The position numbers and the translations under genes were made by a program. Positions 18,406 to 26,679 of a stretch of 64,000 nucleotides of DNA are shown in pieces. The first letter of the stretch is position 1; every line of letters starts with the position of its first letter. Source of the DNA: Bacillota bacterium (GTDB taxonomy: Bacteria > Bacillota > Bacilli > Paenibacillales > NBRC-103111); assembly GCA_023388055.1 (NCBI GenBank), contig JAEWGW010000046.1, forward strand, positions 1 to 64,000, written 5' to 3'. Below the pieces are notes generated by a model that had not been told where the DNA came from, did no database searches, and saw only the letters and a list, made by a program, of their open reading frames with translations.

Positions 18406-19035
18406 ATGAGCGGGACCCGGGAGCGGATTGTTCTGGAAGCGCTGCGGCTGTTTGCGGTTAAGGGCTACGATGGTGTGTCGGTCCGGGACATCGCCGGTGC
18501 GGTAGGCGTCAAGGAAAGCTCGCTGTATAAGCATTTTGCGGGGAAGCAGGCTATCTTCGAAGGCATTATCGGCGAATTTCCCAAGCGGTATGAGAAAATG
18601 ACGGAGAAGCTGGGCATCAGCCAGACTGATCCTGCACAGCTGGCGCAGCATTATGCGGCTATGCCGGAGGAGGCGCTGCTCACGTTGGGGGAGCGGCTGT
18701 TCCTATTCTTTTCCGAGGATGAATTTACCTCGCTGCTGCGGAGAATGCTGACCATGGCCCAGTACTCCCATCCCCTGGCCCGGGAGGTATACCGGAGGCT
18801 GTATCTGGAGGGCGCCATCGAGTTTCAAAGCCAATTATTCCGGCATATGATCGGGCTGGGTGTGTTTATTGAAGCGGATCCGGGAAGTATGGCGGCCCAA
18901 TTCTATGCGCCCATATGGCTGATGTTAGGCTGGTCCGATCTTCAGACGGGAGGCGGGGAGCAGGCGCTGGAAGCCCTGCGCAGCCACATCCGCCAGTTCA
19001 GTGCGGTGTATGCCAAAGGAAAGGGGAGCAGATGA
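18406..19035 (+). CDS. TetR/AcrR-family transcriptional regulator
   Basis: Ligand-sensing DNA-binding repressor of 209 residues. The N-terminal helix-turn-helix is typical: RIVLEALRLFAVKGYDGVSV, then RDIAGAVGVKESSLYKHFAG. The C-terminal ligand domain is variable as usual. The start is ATG 18406, about ten bases after AAAAGGGG; an alternative GTG at 18379 would fall inside the operator. Its stop overlaps the next start (ATGA), so it is translationally coupled to the flavodoxin-like reductase. The operator at 18370-18387 indicates self-repression. A quinone, nitro-compound or drug signal is plausible from the partner gene but not shown. Confidence 0.92.
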   Translation: MSGTRERIVLEALRLFAVKGYDGVSVRDIAGAVGVKESSLYKHFAGKQAIFEGIIGEFPKRYEKMTEKLGISQTDPAQLAQHYAAMPEEALLTLGERLFLFFSEDEFTSLLRRMLTMAQYSHPLAREVYRRLYLEGAIEFQSQLFRHMIGLGVFIEADPGSMAAQFYAPIWLMLGWSDLQTGGGEQALEALRSHIRQFSAVYAKGKGSR

Positions 19036-19733
19036 TGAAAGTAGCCATTGTGCACGGGCAAATGCACCGCGGAAGCACCTACCATATTGCACGGATGGTG
19101 GCAGATCGGCTGGTTTCCCGGGAAGAGGATGTGGAGGAGTTTTTTCTGCCTAAGGACGGGCCAACCTTCTGTGTGGGCTGCTACAGCTGCTTCAACCGGG
19201 GGGAGGAGTATTGCGGCCATCATGAGCCTGTGCAGCGGATTGTGGAGGCCTTCCGGCGGGCGGACGTGATCATTCTGGATTCGCCTTGTTACGTATTCGG
19301 GGTGACCGGTCAAATGAAAACCTTCCTGGACCATATGGGCTACGCCTGGATGTCCCACCGTCCCGATCCTCTGATGTTCCGAAAAACGGCCTTGGTCATC
19401 TCCACGGCCGCAGGGGTGGGTGCCCGTTCCGTCACCAAGCAGCTCAAGCAGAATCTCTTCTATTGGGGCGTGCCCCGGGTGCTCCAGTATCCCTGTATTG
19501 TAGGGGCTGCCAGCTGGGCAGAGGTCAAGGAGGAGAAAAAGGCGGCCATTGTGAAGGATACGGCCAAGCTCGCTGCACGGCTTGCCCGGCAGGCGGGGAA
19601 CGTGAAGCCGGGCTTGAAAATGCGGTTTATGTTTACCGTTATGCGCTTGAACCAGAAGCGCAATGATTGGAACCCGCTGGATAAGGAGCATTGGGAGCAG
19701 CAGGGCTGGCTGGGCAGGAAACGCCCTTGGTAA
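19032..19733 (+). CDS. Flavodoxin-like NAD(P)H-dependent oxidoreductase
   Basis: Predicted FMN-binding reductase of 233 residues. It begins KVAIVHGQMHRGSTYHIAR, the flavodoxin phosphate-loop region, and has a Cys-rich segment CVGCYSCFNRGEEYC near residues 50-64, followed by the ILDSPCYVFGVTGQMKTFLD element seen in NADPH-dependent FMN reductases of the iron-sulphur flavoprotein type. The C-x2-C-x2-C pattern could hold a metal cluster, as in that group, but this is inference. The start codon pair ATGATG at 19032 overlaps the tetR stop by four bases. The product is probably induced when the TetR ligand is present. Confidence 0.85.
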   Translation: MMKVAIVHGQMHRGSTYHIARMVADRLVSREEDVEEFFLPKDGPTFCVGCYSCFNRGEEYCGHHEPVQRIVEAFRRADVIILDSPCYVFGVTGQMKTFLDHMGYAWMSHRPDPLMFRKTALVISTAAGVGARSVTKQLKQNLFYWGVPRVLQYPCIVGAASWAEVKEEKKAAIVKDTAKLAARLARQAGNVKPGLKMRFMFTVMRLNQKRNDWNPLDKEHWEQQGWLGRKRPW

Positions 19734-19752
19734 ACGCCTATAAGCGTTTTTT
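19732..19752 (+). terminator. Terminator of the tetR-reductase unit
   Basis: AAACGC (19732-19737), loop CTATAA, GCGTTT (19744-19749) and further T residues, beginning at the stop codon. Confidence 0.7.
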
Positions 19753-19858
19753 GGAGCCGGGCCAATGAAAATACTGGATGAATGGGTATTTCTGTTTTAG
19801 AATGAGGGCATCTCCATTGTTCAGTCAGACGAATCCATGGACAAAGGACTGATCTCAT

Positions 19859-21502
19859 TTGTTGAAAATATCTGTGTTTGTTAATCAGGCGGGGTATCCC
19901 CTGAAGGGGTCCAAGGTGTTCACCGCAGCCGAAGGCGGAGCGTTCGAGCTGGTGGAGGCGGAATCGGGGCGGACATTATTTGAAGGAATCATGTCCCCGC
20001 TGAAGGAGGACCGCGCCTCCGGATTGGCCGTTGCCAAGGGGGATTTTTCCGGGTTTGAAGAAGCAGGCCGCTTCTTCCTCCGGATGAAAGCGTCCGGCGC
20101 TGTATCGCCGGAGTTTGCCGTTGGAGAGCAGCCTTATGCCGCCTTGGAAAAAGCGCTGCTCAAGTGCTTTTATTATCAGCGCTGCGGGATGGAGCTGACC
20201 GCGGAGTATGCCGGGCCATGGGCCCATGGCCCCTGCCACTTGGCGGAGGCCCATGTGCACGGGAATCCGGAGGAACGGTATCCCCAGGCCGGCGGCTGGC
20301 ATGATGCGGGGGATTACGGGAAATACACCGTCGCAGCCGTGAAAGCGATTGCGGATTTGCTGTTGGCTTACGAGCGCTTTCCCGGAGCATTCACGGAGCC
20401 GGTGGGCATCCCTAACTCCGGCGGGCTGCCGGATGTGCTGGAAGAGGTGAAGTTTGAGCTGGACTTTCTGCTGCTGATGCAGCGGCCGGATGGGGAGGTT
20501 TACCATAAGGTGACCACGGCCGGGTTCCCGTCTTATGACTGCATGCCCGAGCTTGACGGGGCGGAGCTGATTTTCTCGCCGGTGTCGGATACGGCTACCG
20601 CCTCCTTCGCCGCAGGTATGGCCTTGGCGGCCCGGGTTTACCGGGCTGCGGAGCCGGGGCTTGCGGAGCGTTGGGCAGAGGCGGCCAAGCGGGCGTGGCA
20701 GAGCCTGCAGGGGCGCCCTGCGGCGGAGGGCTTCCGCAATCCCCCCGGCATTGAGACGGGGGAATACGGGGACAAGAGCAGCGACGACGAGGTGTACTGG
20801 GCGGCGGCCGAGCTGTTCCGGCTTACGGGAGAAGCCGGGTATCTGCAGGTGGCGGAGGCCAAGCTGGCTGAAGGCTGGGAGAGCTGGACAGCCGTCCGGG
20901 GCAACGCCCTCCTGTGCAGGCTGGGCTGGGCCTATACCGCCGGATATGGCACATTGAGCCTGCTGGACGCCGGGCCAGGCCTGGTGCCGGAGGCTCTGCG
21001 CGCAAGGCTCCTTGGCGCCTGGACCGCGGAGGCGGAGGAGTATGCAGAGCGCAGCGCAGCCGACGGCTTCGGCATTTCTCTGCTGCCGGAGGAATATATC
21101 TGGGGCAGCAATATGCTGGTGCTGAACCGGGCCATGGTGCTCATCACCGCCGAAGGGATGACCGGCGACAAGCGCTTCGGCCAAGCGGCGTTGGCCCACT
21201 GGGATTATCTTCTGGGCCGCAATGTACTGGGATATTGTTATGTAACCGGCTTTGGCGCCAAGCAGGTGATGTATCCCCATCACCGGCCCTCCGAAGGAGA
21301 CGGCGTCGCCGAGCCGGTGCCGGGTATGGTGGCAGGCGGCCCCAATGTGCGCCTGCAGGACGAGACGGCTGTCGCCTTGTTGGCCGGCGCCGCACCCGCT
21401 GCCTGTTATGTGGACCTTATGGAGAGTTATTCAACCAACGAAATGACCATTTATTGGAACTCGCCGGCTGTGTTTGTGGCCGCGTATGCCGGCAGGGTTT
21501 AG
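19859..21502 (+). CDS. Glycoside hydrolase family 9 enzyme
   Basis: Predicted inverting beta-glycosidase of 547 residues. An N-terminal Ig-like domain (about 1-85, starting ISVFVNQAGYP) is followed by the (alpha/alpha)6 catalytic barrel. The GH9 catalytic aspartates lie in GGWHDAGDYGKYT (near residue 147), and the C-terminal acid is probably the Glu in SYSTNEMTIYWNSP, the position used in the family. There is no signal peptide, which is unusual for a cellulase and fits the intracellular GH9 members that act on cello- or chito-oligosaccharides. TTG 19859 or the adjacent TTG 19862 is the start, about 11 bases after AAAGGA. It is monocistronic. Confidence 0.88.
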   Translation: MLKISVFVNQAGYPLKGSKVFTAAEGGAFELVEAESGRTLFEGIMSPLKEDRASGLAVAKGDFSGFEEAGRFFLRMKASGAVSPEFAVGEQPYAALEKALLKCFYYQRCGMELTAEYAGPWAHGPCHLAEAHVHGNPEERYPQAGGWHDAGDYGKYTVAAVKAIADLLLAYERFPGAFTEPVGIPNSGGLPDVLEEVKFELDFLLLMQRPDGEVYHKVTTAGFPSYDCMPELDGAELIFSPVSDTATASFAAGMALAARVYRAAEPGLAERWAEAAKRAWQSLQGRPAAEGFRNPPGIETGEYGDKSSDDEVYWAAAELFRLTGEAGYLQVAEAKLAEGWESWTAVRGNALLCRLGWAYTAGYGTLSLLDAGPGLVPEALRARLLGAWTAEAEEYAERSAADGFGISLLPEEYIWGSNMLVLNRAMVLITAEGMTGDKRFGQAALAHWDYLLGRNVLGYCYVTGFGAKQVMYPHHRPSEGDGVAEPVPGMVAGGPNVRLQDETAVALLAGAAPAACYVDLMESYSTNEMTIYWNSPAVFVAAYAGRV

Positions 21503-21537
21503 CAGCGGCCCTCCCGGAGGCGGGTGGGGGGGCCAAA

Positions 21538-21714
21538 TGCAAAAGTGCAGTTAAAATCCCAGGCCTAGCCGCGGAGGCGGGGCCATCCTGCAAATCTGCA
21601 GTTATTTGGGGCAACCAGCCGGGATATCCCGGGCAGGGAGCCAAAATAACTGCACTTTTGCAGGGAGAGGCGCCTTCACCAGGCGAAAGCGGGAAAATAA
21701 CTGCACTTTTGCAG
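21538..21714. repeat. Four-unit intergenic array A2 (F-F-R-R)
   Basis: Forward units at 21538 (TGCAAAAGTGCAGTTAAAAT) and 21588 (CTGCAAATCTGCAGTTATTT); reverse units AAATAACTGCACTTTTGCAG at 21644 and 21695. Spacing is about 50, 56 and 51. In the second unit the hairpin loop changes from AAAG to AATC while the CTGCA/TGCAG stem is kept. The gap is between convergent genes ending at 21502 and 22377. Confidence 0.8.
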
Positions 21715-21741
21715 GATGCGCGGCCAGCGAGGCGGGCGGGC

Positions 21742-21863
21742 GCAGGAGGCTAGACCAGCCCGTGCAGAATGCAGCCGGCTGGCGGGTGCAGGAGGCGAGA
21801 CCGCCCGTGCAGGATGCAGCCGGCTGGTGGATGCAGGAGGCGAGACCGGCGGGCGCAGGAGGC
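21742..21863. repeat. 45-46-base tandem repeat
   Basis: GCAGGAGGC recurs at 21742, 21788, 21833 and (partial unit) 21855; the full units share a (G)CCCGTGCAG(A/G)ATGCAGCCGG core. Non-coding. Confidence 0.7.
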
Positions 21864-21878
21864 TCCGGTCCGCTGAAG

Positions 21879-21929
21879 ACGCAGCAGTCCGCAGGGGCGT
21901 TGAGCCGCGCTGCGGACTGCTGCGTTTTT
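21879..21929 (+). terminator. Strong distal terminator after the GH9 gene
   Basis: ACGCAGCAGTCCGCAG (21879-21894) and its perfect complement CTGCGGACTGCTGCGT (21910-21925) make a 16-base stem with a 15-base loop, followed by TTTT. It lies 377 bases past the GH9 stop. A third partial copy of the arm (GCGGACTGCTGCGG) follows near 21942. Confidence 0.75.
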
Positions 21930-22084
21930 CTGCGGATTTCGGCGGACTGCTGCGGTCCATACCATAACAGTCCTCCCCCAACCAGGGCAGACCAAAAGGG
22001 CCAGGGCAGACCACAACTGGCTAGAGCAGACCAAGCGGGCCAGAGCGCGAGAGCAGCCACAACGACTACAACGGGCCATGTCCA

Positions 22085-22290
22085 CCAGTATGGTCTCTAA
22101 AGGACCAGTATGATTCCAAAAGTCCAGCATGGCCCCTAAAGGACCATTACGGTCCCCAAGTCCAGCATGATGCCTAAAGCATCACGGTCCCCAAGTCCAG
22201 CATAGTCTAAAGGACCAGCATGATCCCAAAAGTCCAGCATGGCCCCAAAGTCCAGCATGGACCATCATGGTCCCTAAAGATCCATCATGG
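22085..22290. repeat. Degenerate short repeats
   Basis: AAGTCCAGCATGG(C/A)CC and CTAAAGGACCA alternate about ten times with variable spacing, many of them forming small GGACC/GGTCC pairs. Before this, GGGCAGACCA-type repeats occupy about 21985-22035. No gene is visible between 21503 and 22376. Confidence 0.6.
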
Positions 22291-22376
22291 TCCATGGCGG
22301 CCCGCAGCGGCCTGGCCGCTCCAGCCTGCCGATAGGACCAGCCTCAGCTGCCCCGCCTGGGCCCAGGGCCCGGCTG

Positions 22377-23459
22377 TCAGGAGCGGAGTGCCGCTTCCAG
22401 CCGGGCCCTGTTGGCCAACAGGCCCTGGTCGTCTGGCAGATAATGGAGTGCCAGCTCATTATGCCGGAAGGCGGTGCGGGCATCGCCCAGCCGCAGGCTG
22501 ACCGTGGTCAGCCGGACATGGGGCAGCCAGCACAGCGCAGCCGGCGATACGGGCCGCAGGCCCGTGTCCAGGCCCCGCACCGCGATGGCCTGAGTGTACC
22601 AATATGCGGCTGTGCCCCAATCGGCCCGCTCCTCGAACCATTCCCCCAGCTGACAGCAAAAATCCGACTGGGGCGGGCCGTAGTGGAACGAGCCCAGCAG
22701 GCTGTCCAGCTGGCTCCGCACATCCCCCAGCGTCCGGAAGCAGTCAGCGAGCCGGAAGCAAGCGATCAGCCGATCCTCCCGGTAGCCCGACGGCTCCTGC
22801 AGCAGCTTGCGGTAGCCTTGGGCCGCCAGCCCGTATTTGCCCCGCTCGTAGCAGAGGTTGGCGTACCAGAAGAGCCTTCTTCCGGTTACGCCCGGCTCCT
22901 CGGCAATCCACCGGCGCAGAATTCGCAGATTGCGGCGGGTATGTCCCTGCGGGCGGGTATGCCGGATCATGGCATCCGCGTTGCGGATTTCCCCCTCCCG
23001 GGGAAACTCCAGAGCCTCATGCACCCGGCCGGTCCAGCGGCAGCCTGACTCCCGGCGCACCAGCCGCAGCCTGCGGTCGGCCATCAGCGGGTGCCCGGCA
23101 GGATCCTCCGCCAGACAATACGGCAGCACCACCCCGGAAACCGGCGGACCCAGCTCCGCCTTCAAAGCCAGCAGCCTGCGACGGTCCTCCTCCGTGATCC
23201 GGTCATCCGCATCCAGCCAGAGAATATAGTCTCCGGCGGCCAGACTGAAGGAATAATTCCGCGCCGCCGCAAAATCATCCTGCCAGACGTACGGGACAAC
23301 CTTGTCGGTATACGCTGCCGCTATCCGGCGGGTGTTATCCTCCGACCCGGTATCCACAATGATGATCTCGTCGGCAATCCCCTCAACCGACCTCAGGCAG
23401 GCGCCCAGCGCCGCCTCCTCATCCCGAACGATCATACACAGGCTGATGGTTGCACTCAC
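22377..23459 (-). CDS. GT2 glycosyltransferase with C-terminal repeat region
   Basis: Transfers a sugar from a nucleotide-sugar donor; acceptor unknown. The GT-A domain occupies about residues 1-130: ISLCMIVRDEEAALGACLRS, the IIVDTGSEDNT donor-binding loop and the acidic WLDADD motif that binds the metal-nucleotide. The C-terminal 200 residues are helical with TPR-like spacing (RLFWYANLCYERGKYGLAAQ). This two-part shape occurs in GT2 enzymes for surface or protein glycosylation. GTG 23459 overlaps the stop of the upstream dehydrogenase by four bases, so the two are translationally coupled and probably work in one glycan pathway. Confidence 0.88.
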   Translation of the reverse strand: MSATISLCMIVRDEEAALGACLRSVEGIADEIIIVDTGSEDNTRRIAAAYTDKVVPYVWQDDFAAARNYSFSLAAGDYILWLDADDRITEEDRRRLLALKAELGPPVSGVVLPYCLAEDPAGHPLMADRRLRLVRRESGCRWTGRVHEALEFPREGEIRNADAMIRHTRPQGHTRRNLRILRRWIAEEPGVTGRRLFWYANLCYERGKYGLAAQGYRKLLQEPSGYREDRLIACFRLADCFRTLGDVRSQLDSLLGSFHYGPPQSDFCCQLGEWFEERADWGTAAYWYTQAIAVRGLDTGLRPVSPAALCWLPHVRLTTVSLRLGDARTAFRHNELALHYLPDDQGLLANRARLEAALRS

Positions 23460-24832
23460 ACGGTCCAGCTCCCTCCGTCTTCCACTTCCTTATCCGTGAC
23501 CGCTCCCCATACCGTATCCGCTGTTCCGCTCCCGCCAAAAAGCGCAATCCTGCCCCCTCTGCAGCCTTTGGTGGCATTGCGGGTATCGAACACCAGCCGC
23601 GCACGGTCCACCAACGACTGATAATTCACCGCCGTATGATCCGTGGCGATCACCACAATGTCCGCACGGTCCCATAAGTCCGGCCCCGCCTCCTCGGACA
23701 CAAAAACCTCCCCAGCCACCCGGCAAACCGGCACATGAGGATCGTGGTAGGCTACCTTCGCCCCTTTTTCCAACAGATGCTCCATCAGCTCCAATGCGGG
23801 AGATTCCCGCACATCATCGGTATCCTTCTTGTAGGCCATGCCGCAGATGACCACCTTGGCTCCCTCCAGCATTGCTCCGTCCGCTTCCAGCAACCCCTTG
23901 ATACGTCCAGTCAACCGCTCAGGCATACTCCGGTGCAGCTCATCCGCCAGCTCGATAAATTTCAACCGGACGCCCATCCGCTCCGCTTTCCACGACAGAT
24001 AAAGAGGATCAATGGGAATACAATGTCCGCCCACACCCGGCCCCGGATAAAAGGGCATAAAGCCGAAGGGTTTGGTAGCCGCTGCATCCACCACCTCCCA
24101 GATGCTCACCCCCATCCGCTCGCACAGCCCAGCCAGTTCATTCACCAGCCCGATGTTGACACTGCGGAAGGTATTCTCCAGAAGCTTCGCCAGCTCGGCG
24201 GCTTCATTGGAGCTGACAGGAACCACCCGCTCGAACACGGTTTTGTAAAAGGCCCGCCCCGCCTCCAGACAAGCCGGGGTGCTCCCTCCGATAACCTTCG
24301 GAGTGGCATGCAGGGAAAATTGCCGGTTCCCCGGGTCAACCCGCTCCGGTGAAAAACAAACATAAAAATCCCGTCCCGCCTGCCAGTCCAGCTCCTCCTC
24401 AATCCGCCTGCGCAGCAAAAGCTCCGTCGTTCCCGGGTAGGTGGTGCTTTCCAGAATAATCAGCGTTCCCCTCTTGATATGACGGACAAGCTGGTCAACA
24501 GAGGCCTCAATATAAGAGGTGTCCGGCTCTCTTTTTCCATCAAGGGGAGTCGGTACACATAACACAGCAATATCCGCCTGGGCCAGCACCGCATAATCCG
24601 TACCCGGCCGAATGGCCCCGTAACCGGTCCATAACCCCAGCTCTCTTCCATCCACATCCAGAATATAGGAGATACCCGATTTCAGCTTCGCTATTTTATC
24701 CGGGTCGGTATCGATTCCATATAAGGAATATCCCGCCCGGACTATCTCCATGGATAAGGGCAGACCCACATACCCCATCCCGATCACAGCTACCTCTGCA
24801 GCGCGTTTTTCAATTCCGGCAAGCAGCTCCAC
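23456..24832 (-). CDS. UDP-N-acetylhexosamine 6-dehydrogenase (WbpA/WecC type)
   Basis: NAD-dependent enzyme of 458 residues that should oxidise the C6 hydroxyl of a UDP-N-acetylhexosamine to a uronic acid. The N-terminal Rossmann motif is VAVIGMGYVGLPLS. The catalytic Cys lies in GVGGHCIPIDPLYLSWKA, whose IPIDP form is typical of UDP-GlcNAc/ManNAc dehydrogenases rather than UDP-glucose dehydrogenases. The C-terminal UDP-binding domain includes KDTDDVRESPAL. GTG 24832 follows GGAGGAG. The gene is coupled to the GT2 gene by overlapping start and stop, which suggests the uronic acid is built into a surface polysaccharide or glycoprotein glycan. Confidence 0.92.
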   Translation of the reverse strand: MELLAGIEKRAAEVAVIGMGYVGLPLSMEIVRAGYSLYGIDTDPDKIAKLKSGISYILDVDGRELGLWTGYGAIRPGTDYAVLAQADIAVLCVPTPLDGKREPDTSYIEASVDQLVRHIKRGTLIILESTTYPGTTELLLRRRIEEELDWQAGRDFYVCFSPERVDPGNRQFSLHATPKVIGGSTPACLEAGRAFYKTVFERVVPVSSNEAAELAKLLENTFRSVNIGLVNELAGLCERMGVSIWEVVDAAATKPFGFMPFYPGPGVGGHCIPIDPLYLSWKAERMGVRLKFIELADELHRSMPERLTGRIKGLLEADGAMLEGAKVVICGMAYKKDTDDVRESPALELMEHLLEKGAKVAYHDPHVPVCRVAGEVFVSEEAGPDLWDRADIVVIATDHTAVNYQSLVDRARLVFDTRNATKGCRGGRIALFGGSGTADTVWGAVTDKEVEDGGSWTV

Positions 24833-24873
24833 GTCGTCTCCTCCTCCATGTCCTTACGCTACGCTCGGGCAAC

Positions 24874-25569
24874 TTATTGCGGGGTCATAAACTGGTTGAG
24901 CACCTGTTCCATTTCCTGGGGCGAAAGCATATCCTTCTTTTTTAACTTCTTCACAGAAACATTGGCATTGTGAATGACATTCACATAATTCCGCCCGGCA
25001 AAAACCTCGTGGGGAAGCAGGATGACATTGCCGTGTCCGCCTCCGTTGGGAATCTGCACCCGGTAGCCCGAAAGAAAATCGGGAACCGAATAGATAAAGG
25101 TATAAAAAGACAAACACGGATGATATGTCCTCTCCATCAGACCATTGACTCTATCCCACGTATACCCGTGGGTATTCACCAACGCCACCGTTCCCGGTTT
25201 TGGCTTGTAATCGTGAAGCTGCTGGACGAAGCTCTCATGGTACAGATCATCCGAGTCGATCCGGGCCACATACAGCTCCCGGGCGCCTTGCACATAGGCA
25301 TCCATCCGGCGTTTGCTTTCGATGCTGGTGCCGAACTGGATATTCACTGGCAATGGCTCGTATTTGGCCAGAATCTCCTCCACGAGGTCGCTGCAGCCCC
25401 CCGCCAGCTTCACGACCGCCAGGAAGTTCTGATTGGATTGTTTCTTCAGACTTCGCAGTGTCAGCCTCTGAAAAATGCCGATCCGTTCCTCCAGCCATCC
25501 TCGGGTCAGCCGGTCCGGATTCATTCCATAATTGTTGAAATTAATTTCAATGACCACTTTTCGTTTCAT
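24874..25569 (-). CDS. Glycosyltransferase, putative rhamnosyltransferase family (copy 1)
   Basis: A 231-residue protein with GT-A character: an N-terminal strand (KVVIEINFN), RLTLRSLKKQ as in the PF11316 putative rhamnosyltransferase group, and the acidic donor motif ARIDSDDLYH near residue 101. It is about two thirds identical by eye, without gaps, to the next gene at 25792-26487. The start ATG 25569 follows AAAGGAGG by seven bases. It lies 41 bases upstream of the dehydrogenase gene on the same strand, so it probably belongs to the same unit. The donor sugar is not established; assignment rests on motif resemblance. Confidence 0.78.
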   Translation of the reverse strand: MKRKVVIEINFNNYGMNPDRLTRGWLEERIGIFQRLTLRSLKKQSNQNFLAVVKLAGGCSDLVEEILAKYEPLPVNIQFGTSIESKRRMDAYVQGARELYVARIDSDDLYHESFVQQLHDYKPKPGTVALVNTHGYTWDRVNGLMERTYHPCLSFYTFIYSVPDFLSGYRVQIPNGGGHGNVILLPHEVFAGRNYVNVIHNANVSVKKLKKKDMLSPQEMEQVLNQFMTPQ

Positions 25570-25580
25570 GAATTTACCTC

Positions 25581-25685
25581 CTTTAGGTCTGTACAATAGT
25601 CAACCTATGTAAGCCCTCCGCAAAGTTACACGTACAAAGGACCATCAAGCCGGAAATCGGGACGGATTTTGCGCCCAATTCGAAA
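25581..25685. repeat. Duplicated leader, copy 1
   Basis: This segment, from the ribosome site of copy 1 outward (GTCAACCTATGTAAG, AAGTTACACGTACAA, CCGGAAATCGGGACGGATT), matches 26501-26607 with few changes and one small length difference. It shows that the upstream control region was copied together with the gene. A promoter is expected inside it, but I could not settle -35/-10 boxes. Confidence 0.8.
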
Positions 25686-25708
25686 CCATCCGGTCCATCC
25701 CCACCATT

Positions 25709-25743
25709 CAAAAAGCCTTCAACCGCAGGAATGGCTGAAGGCT
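25709..25743 (-). terminator. Terminator after copy 2 of the paired glycosyltransferases
   Basis: On the minus strand AGCCTTCA (25743-25736) pairs with TGAAGGCT (25721-25714), followed by TTTTTG. It separates the two paralogues, so each seems to have its own transcript. Confidence 0.8.
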
Positions 25744-25791
25744 GGACTCCCTATGGACCCCAATAGCCAGGTCCGGATCTGCCGGACACCT

Positions 25792-26487
25792 TCAGTCGGG
25801 CGTCATAAACTCGCTTAACACCTGCTCCATTTCCTGGGGCGTAAGAAAATCCTTACTGCGGATTCTTTTGGCCGAGCTGTTGGTGGAATGAATGATATTG
25901 ACATAATTGCGACCGGGAAAAATCTCATGGGGCAGGTCAATGACATTGCCGTGGGTTCCCCTTCCTGGAATCTTTACTCTGTACCCGGCCAGAAATTCCG
26001 GAACGGAATAGATAAAGGTATAGAACTGCGGGGAAAAGTGGTAATCCCGGGCCATGATTCCACCCTCCATGTTCCACATATACCCGTAGCAATTCACCAA
26101 TGCCACGGTCTCCGGTTGGGGCTTGTAATCATAAAGCTGCTGGACGAAGGTTTCGTGGTAGAGATCATCGGAGTCAATGCGGGCCACATACAGCTCCTTT
26201 GCCTCTTTGGCATAATCCCCGATCATCCGGTCGGTTTCCGCAATAGTCGCGAACCGGATATTGTCCGGCAGCGGCTCCTGGCCGGCCAGAATATCCTCCA
26301 CAATCTCCGCGCTCCCCTCCGCCAGCTTCAATACCACCAGAAAATTCGGATTGGTTTGTTTCTTCAGGCTTCTCAGGGTCAAGCTCCGGAAAAGAGCGAT
26401 CCGATCCTCCAGCCATTGGCGGCTCAGCCGGTCGGGGTTGATTCCCATACTGTTAAAATGGATCGCAATTACCACTTTTCTTTGCAT
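25792..26487 (-). CDS. Glycosyltransferase, putative rhamnosyltransferase family (copy 2)
   Basis: Paralogue of the preceding gene, also exactly 231 residues, with the same landmarks: KVVIAIHFN, SLTLRSLKKQ, ARIDSDDLYHETFVQQL and a C terminus LTPQEMEQVLSEFMTP. The differences concentrate in the middle (residues 55-95) and around 130-150, where acceptor or donor choice may be set. ATG 26487 follows AAGGAGG by nine bases; the longer open frame to 26598 lies in the duplicated leader and is not used. Function as for copy 1: transfer of a sugar to a surface glycan is inferred. Confidence 0.78.
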   Translation of the reverse strand: MQRKVVIAIHFNSMGINPDRLSRQWLEDRIALFRSLTLRSLKKQTNPNFLVVLKLAEGSAEIVEDILAGQEPLPDNIRFATIAETDRMIGDYAKEAKELYVARIDSDDLYHETFVQQLYDYKPQPETVALVNCYGYMWNMEGGIMARDYHFSPQFYTFIYSVPEFLAGYRVKIPGRGTHGNVIDLPHEIFPGRNYVNIIHSTNSSAKRIRSKDFLTPQEMEQVLSEFMTPD

Positions 26488-26500
26488 CTGGTAGCGCCTC

Positions 26501-26607
26501 CTTTTAGGGCTGTACACAGTCAACCTATGTAAGCTACCCGTAAAGTTACACGTACAAGGGACCAGCGCACCGGAAATCGGGACGGATTCCCCGCCCAAAT
26601 TAGGGAG
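26501..26607. repeat. Duplicated leader, copy 2
   Basis: Second copy of the region described at 25581-25685. It also forms part of the divergent gap before the GT-D-like gene at 26680. Confidence 0.8.
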
Positions 26608-26679
26608 GAATCCAATAATTCACCTGTCCGGGGGCATACACATAAAGCAGATGACCCAAGAAAGGAGAACTGATCTTCC

